Positions 58,875 through 64,000 of a stretch of 64,000 bases of DNA are shown here, one piece after another. Positions within the stretch are counted from its first letter, which is position 1. Each line of letters starts with the position of its first letter. The notes beneath the pieces are model-generated. The model saw only the letters and a program-made list of their open reading frames with translations, made no database searches and was not told the DNA's origin. The position numbers and the translations under genes were made by a program. The stretch is from Megachile rotundata (Eukaryota > Arthropoda > Insecta > Hymenoptera > Megachilidae). The stretch covers positions 11,587,501-11,651,500 of the forward strand of contig NC_134989.1 of NCBI RefSeq assembly GCF_050947335.1, given 5' to 3'.

Positions 58875-61639
58875 ATGTCGCTGATAACGCTACACGTGTT
58901 ACGTTGCCGAGGTTTCAAAAAGTTGACTGTTCCGCTCAGATTAGTAGCGACCGGTACTTTCGCACAACCGCAAACGTGTTCAGCGCTCGAGAAACAACTC
59001 ACAAAAATGTCGTACACCGCTGTAGAGAAAGGTGCACTAAACGGCTCTGATTACAGAGTTTATTTCAGTAAGTATTTTAGAACATAACCTTACATGCACT
59101 TTCAGTTTCCGACTGATTGTTTTTCAAAGGTCGAGGGTCAACGTATAGGTCAAATCTTCATTGCAAATTTAAAATATGTAATTATATTACACAGCAGATT
59201 TTTATTATGTAATCGTTTTATTCGGTACTTCTCTCTTGTAATACGCTCAAGATATGACTTCTAATTTTTTTGCATAATTAGTTTTACCTTGTGATCTTAT
59301 CATCTATTCATAATTCTTAATGCTGCAATTTTTTTAAACTCAATGAAATTTTGTTTGCATTCTTATTCTTTACATGTCTCAAACTTTCTATAATGTCAGT
59401 ATGACAGTTGTTTTAGTGAAAGGATTGAAATATTTGCATCATGCTAGGACTAGATATGTAGAGTGTAGATGTTTTTTGTTTGCTTTGCTGCCTTAGTTTT
59501 ATCAAGATTTCAATGCTAAGGACTTTTTGTTTGAAATCTTAGGAATTTTAATGAATATCTGACATGGTTGATCAATCAATAATTCTAAATTTGAAATGGT
59601 ATTTAGTTCTAATATATGTTGTATGTATATATATATTGTAGGAAATGAAACTGGCCCAATTTCACCCATGCATGACATTCCACTTTATGCTGATGAAGCT
59701 AATAAAGTAATGAACATGGTTGTTGAGATACCAAGGTGGACAAATGCAAAGATGGAAATCAATCTTAAGGAAACATTAAATCCTATTAAGCAGGATGTTA
59801 AAAAAGGCAAATTAAGATATGTTGCAAATTGTTTCCCTCATCATGGATACATATGGAATTATGGTGCATTGCCACAGGTATAAATTATTTTAATTATTTA
59901 ATGTAGAGTTTCCCACATCTTCCAAAAGTCCCAAAATTCTATAGTTTTATCTGCAAAAAAATTTTTTTTGCGCTCATCAATGAATTCTGAGTCATTTAAT
60001 AGATCAGTATAGTTTAAGGGAACAATAGAATGCACCACAAAGGCATTTAATTGGTGTTTGATAACATTGTTGGCATCATTTTATCCTGTGACATCATTTA
60101 ATAGAATGACATCATCAATTTCATTGGCATCAACTTATTAAAGAAAATGTATAGTAGGATGGTTCATACACACTTCAATTTAAGTTTGTAGACACACTTC
60201 ATAGGAATGTATGAACAATGCCTTATCACATCTTATGTAAAGTCTTAAACTTAGTTCAAGGGTATCACATATTATCTAGTTGACTTCGTTTAATATGAAA
60301 TGTTTGATATCGCTTCTTTCATTCTCATATACGTGCATTTCTTTGCAAATATTTATTCTTATTGATATTAATAAAAAATTTTATTTACAGACCTGGGAAA
60401 ACCCTGAGGTACTGGATGAATCTACTGGATGCAAAGGAGACAATGATCCTATTGATGTCCTTGAAATAGGATATAGGGTACAAAATTTTAATTTTAAATC
60501 CATGAGTGATAAATTTTAATTTAAGTATAACAAGATATGGTTTTATTAGGTTGCAAAAAGAGGTGAAGTTTTGAAAGTAAAAGTTCTGGGTACTGTTGCA
60601 CTCATAGATGAGGGTATGTGGAATTTTGAATAAACAAGTAGTAATCTTTAAAAATTTTTATTTTATTTTGTTTGTTCACGATTTCAGGCGAAACGGATTG
60701 GAAAATAATCGTTATCGACGTTAATGATCCTTTGGCCGACCAAATGAATGGTAGCATTATTTATATCAAGTTATCTTTCTTAATCATTGACAATTTAATA
60801 AGTAATATATCGATTTATAAGGCATTATTCTATTATTATGTACCTATCTTATCAGACAAACATTTCCGCTTTATTCGCTGAATGTCCGTGGTATAATGGA
60901 TGCGTCATTGTAATCTATTTGATAAACAGGTTGATTAAGATACACGGAAATTTTTAACGTTGCAGATGTATCAGATATTGAGAAACATTATCCGGGCCTA
61001 ATGAAAGCTACCATTGAATGGTTCAAGATTTACAAAATTCCAGACGGTAAACCGGAGAATCAGTTTGCATTTAATGGAGAAGCAAAGTCAAGAGACTTTG
61101 CATTACGTATTGTGGAAGAAGTACATCAACACTGGCAAAACCTTATTAAGCGTGAAGCGCCAGCAGGAGGAATTGCATGGTTTGTAATGATGTCTTCAAA
61201 TTTAGAAACTTTTAGATTTTGCAAGCATCCGATGCTTCACTTAATCCGTTTATTTGAACGTTGCTTTATAAAAATTATGTTTACAGTACTAACGTAACTG
61301 TCGCTGGCAGTCCGTTCAAAATTACTGCAGAAGCTGCTGAAGAAATACTGGAAAAGGCTCCAGAGCCATCAGAACCTCAAGCAGTAGATCCAATAGGTAA
61401 GTCAAAATTTAAAAAATCACAAACATGTAACATACGAGATTTGATTTACATAACTTTATAACTTAATTTCAGTTGATAAAACTTATTTTATCTCAACGCT
61501 TCATCATAAGTTATAAACGCTTCGTATTTGATGCTATCTTTCTATGAATGTATATTGTTCTATTAATTATACAATGATTATCAAAATATTCTGATGTTTG
61601 ATTTCAGTCGATAAATGGCATTACGTGCACCTTAAGTGA
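58875..61639 (+). CDS. Nurf-38: Inorganic pyrophosphatase (Nurf-38 / PPA)
   Basis: Eight exons (58875-59067, 59642-59877, 60391-60477, 60550-60613, 60688-60750, 60966-61179, 61287-61396, 61608-61639) give 332 codons. The enzyme hydrolyses pyrophosphate; in Drosophila the same protein is also a subunit of the NURF chromatin remodeller. Landmarks are SPMHDIPLYAD, EIPRWTNAKMEI, the metal-binding signature GDNDPIDV, VLGTVALIDEGETDWK and KIPDGKPENQF, ending VDKWHYVHLK. There are two in-frame starts: ATG 58875 adds 44 residues rich in R, L and T with few acids, like a mitochondrial presequence. ATG 59007 gives the compact cytosolic/nuclear form starting MSYTAVEKG. Alternative last exons at 61473-61516 and 61830-61867 also splice in frame. 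Confidence 0.95.
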
Positions 61640-62260
61640 GAATAAAAGGAAGGTATTTTCGCATCATTTGATGACTACACATGCTTGCTTGTTTTGATGG
61701 CACATACCGAAATATCACGTATTACTCCTTCGTTATAAGTTTTGATACATTCGATAGTTATAGAAAATATTTAAATATTGTAATATCTATGATATTATAA
61801 TATTTAAATATTGCAATATGTGCTCGCAGTACCGAAGCAAGCAGTACCTAAGCAAGATGAAACGTAGCAACACAACTTCATATGCGTACTATTATTTATT
61901 TTATATTGTTTAATGAAGAAGGGTTCTTTAATTGATTTCCAAATATGTACCTTTTTTCATATCATTTATTAAAACATGTTGCTGCATTGTACGTGGTAGT
62001 AAGCATACTCCTTTCCAAGGTTGTGATATATGATTTTCCATAAATATCTAGGAAGAGCTTATAGATGGAAAAAAATTTTCCAATATTTGTTATATTACAT
62101 ACATGTAATACAATAAAAACTAGTTTGCGATTCCAACTTTGTTACTTTTACCGGAGACCTTCAATCGTCACATTTCTCCCTCATTCCAAAAACTATTATA
62201 GTTAAAGTGCAAACTTAACAATTATGATAATATTGGTGCATAAATTCGACAAAATTAAAA
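61640..62260. other. 3' region of pyrophosphatase, including a candidate alternative last exon
   Basis: AATAAAAGG follows the stop at 61639. At 61830-61867 an acceptor (GCTCGCAG) precedes codons VPKQAVPKQDET-stop that would join exon 7 in frame. The remainder is AT-rich and shows no gene. Confidence 0.45.
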
Positions 62261-64000
62261 TCAATGAGCGGAGTCGATAAGTTAGGAGAGTTTAGACTAA
62301 AAGCATATCTAATAGCACCACGAGGACCGGCGGAATTGTGAAGAGGAGATCGTTTATACTTCGTAATCCCGTCGAAGGTGCGTGCTTGCCCGGTACACCC
62401 GCCGGAAGTGGTCTCGGAGGAGACATTCGTATCTACTTCGTAGTGTGTTTAAACATACAAGCTACGAGATATATATTGTGCAGCAGGACACACATCTACC
62501 TGGACCGAGGAGATGAATCGACCCATTGGTACAATAAATTTCCAAGCAAGATCCGACACAAAATAGAAAACGAATTGCAGCGAATATTGAATATATATAA
62601 ATTTTTATGTAATTTGTACACTTTCAAACTTCAAAATTTACGAATTGCAAGAACTTAATTTTAAAAATTCTAAATTGACGAATGTTGAACACATTAATGT
62701 TAGTTATATTAGCGTTAAAATTATATTTATCAACCGCGACGCAATTGTGCATATTAAAAAAGGAAGAACAAAGCTCGAAGGGCAATATTTAACAAATATG
62801 AAGTAGATACAGTTTTCTCCGCGTTGGCTTGGTAACGTTTCCCGCTTTGTCTTTCCCGCGATGCGATCTATTTTGTAGAGGAAATGCCTGTGACGTTGTC
62901 TTCCTGGTTTCTACTCCCGGGGGATGTGCTCGCGCGCTTCCCACCTGAGGAAAATAGCTGGGGACTGAAATACAGTACAGGTTGGCGCGGTAAGAAAATA
63001 GTAAGACAAATTGCTACGACAACTTACTGCTCGAGATACAGGTCTGTGCTTTTATGTCTCTAAGTATCTTCAAAGAAAGAGCACTGGAACTCAAAGAAAC
63101 ACTAGATAATATATAAAGTAGTACTTATGCTGCTACACTTTAAACCATAAAGTACATTACTAAAACTTTTAACATAATTTTACGATTAAATCGTTTATAG
63201 ATTCATAGCAAATATTATGAAAGAAACAAATTATTTTATTGAGAATTTCTATGCTTTTCGTTCTCGTTATTTTCCCGCCATTTTTTGTACCAACCCAAAA
63301 GCAGGCAATTAATAAATCAAAGTACTTTTAAACAATCGTTAACGTCTAAGTTATTTGTACAACTATTTGTATCGGTTAATTTAACGTCATTAAAGAAAAT
63401 AAAGGATAGACGCAATTCATTCTCCGCCGCATCATTTATCACGGAGCTTCTAATCTCGGACCAAGCTGTTACAGCGAAAAAGGTGTATTCCCAAGTTCGC
63501 GTCATTTTGCGGGAATTCTTCGCATTCTTTTTCCATCTCGTCTACCTGCTTTCGGAACAGAGAGCGTTAGAATTTCTCGGATTCCTAATTAATCACGGTT
63601 CGACTCGCTCTTTGGGTTAAACGGTGAAATGTCATCGTGCACAATGAAATGTGACGCTTCAAGACGAAGCATCGGTAGGAATTGCGGACTTGTTTAGGAG
63701 TTATCTGTCAAAGAGGATTCTAATCCGACACGAGCTCAAGAAGAAAGTATATATGGGTGCGTTCAGATCTTAAATTAAACGAGCAAGAACATTTGCTCGT
63801 GCTCGTTTAGTATCAGCAAAATTCTCGGTCACACCAAACAGTTGAATGCGGGCGAATATTTGTGAAGTTTGAACCGAGCGCTTAATTCGAATTCAATAGG
63901 GGACAGCTAGATAAAATTCAATTACACTATATTCAATTCGATATAATTAAATTCGGCGTTTCAGTTAGAAATGATCGAATTTGACATATTCGAATTTAGC
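62261..64000. other. Right end of window: no supportable gene, possible promoter region
   Basis: Two stretches stand out by higher GC and CpG content: 62300-62420 and 62815-62995. The second contains GTTGGCTTGGTAAC, one base from an RFX X-box, GC-rich words and a donor-like GCG-GTAAGAAAAT near 62990. It could be the first exon of a gene beginning here and continuing beyond the window. Open frames at 62338-62658 and 63285-63620 lack an ATG and known motifs. 63840-64000 is rich in AATTCGAATT-like words. Confidence 0.35.

Noticed and set aside
62338..62658. 106-codon frame near the right end
   Set aside because: No ATG start, no internal Met, no recognisable motif.
63285..63620. 111-codon frame near the right end
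   Set aside because: Begins at a non-ATG codon, no motif, no splice or promoter support.

Overview
The window looks like nuclear DNA of an insect, most likely an aculeate hymenopteran (bee-like). It is AT-rich with short introns and degenerate TTAGG-type (CCTAA) repeats. Its proteins match insect families: effector caspase, Rod/KNTC1, Nurf-38 pyrophosphatase, and CLIP-domain serine proteases of the bee venom-serine-protease (Bi-VSP-like) type. The species is inferred, not proven.

Layout. Bases 1-7140 are repeats. Two long arrays with a 132-bp period lie in opposite orientation (about 62-1765 and 3572-5695). Between them are a 142-bp telomere-like repeat, a short non-LTR-like insertion with target-site duplication, and a 33-bp array. 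A large foldback palindrome (about 5692-7140) follows. Bases 7260-32830 are an ordinary, compact gene block: MTRES1 (+), KNTC1/rod (-), PRPF18 (+), pyrroline-5-carboxylate reductase (-), ARL13B-like (+), effector caspase (-), Sec6/EXOC3 (-, intronless) and an ENPP4/5-like phosphodiesterase (+). KNTC1/PRPF18, P5CR/ARL13 and Sec6/ENPP are divergent pairs.

Bases 33500-58100 hold a tandem cluster of four six-exon CLIP serine proteases (A-D), plus two decayed copies (E and F). Each intact copy has the same TATA plus initiator core promoter about 0.4 kb before its signal-peptide exon. Copies A and D look like ordinary trypsin-like zymogens. Copy B has lost the basic residue at the activation site. 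Copy C has a rewritten new N-terminus. Two transposon insertions, a deleted mariner and a 737-bp foldback element, can be dated as younger than the duplications because the paralogous sites are empty. The 3' part of the window holds inorganic pyrophosphatase (Nurf-38/PPA), with two in-frame start codons and up to three candidate last exons. After it come about 2.3 kb with no gene I can support.

For the multi-exon genes other than KNTC1, exon joins were checked by hand for splice dinucleotides and reading phase, and coding lengths close to whole codons. KNTC1 exon edges are approximate. Family names come from recognised motifs, not database searches. The most unusual parts are the inverted 132-bp arrays, which stay open in several reading frames, and the protease cluster, with its divergent activation sites and a short secreted ORF that begins with a protease-derived signal peptide.
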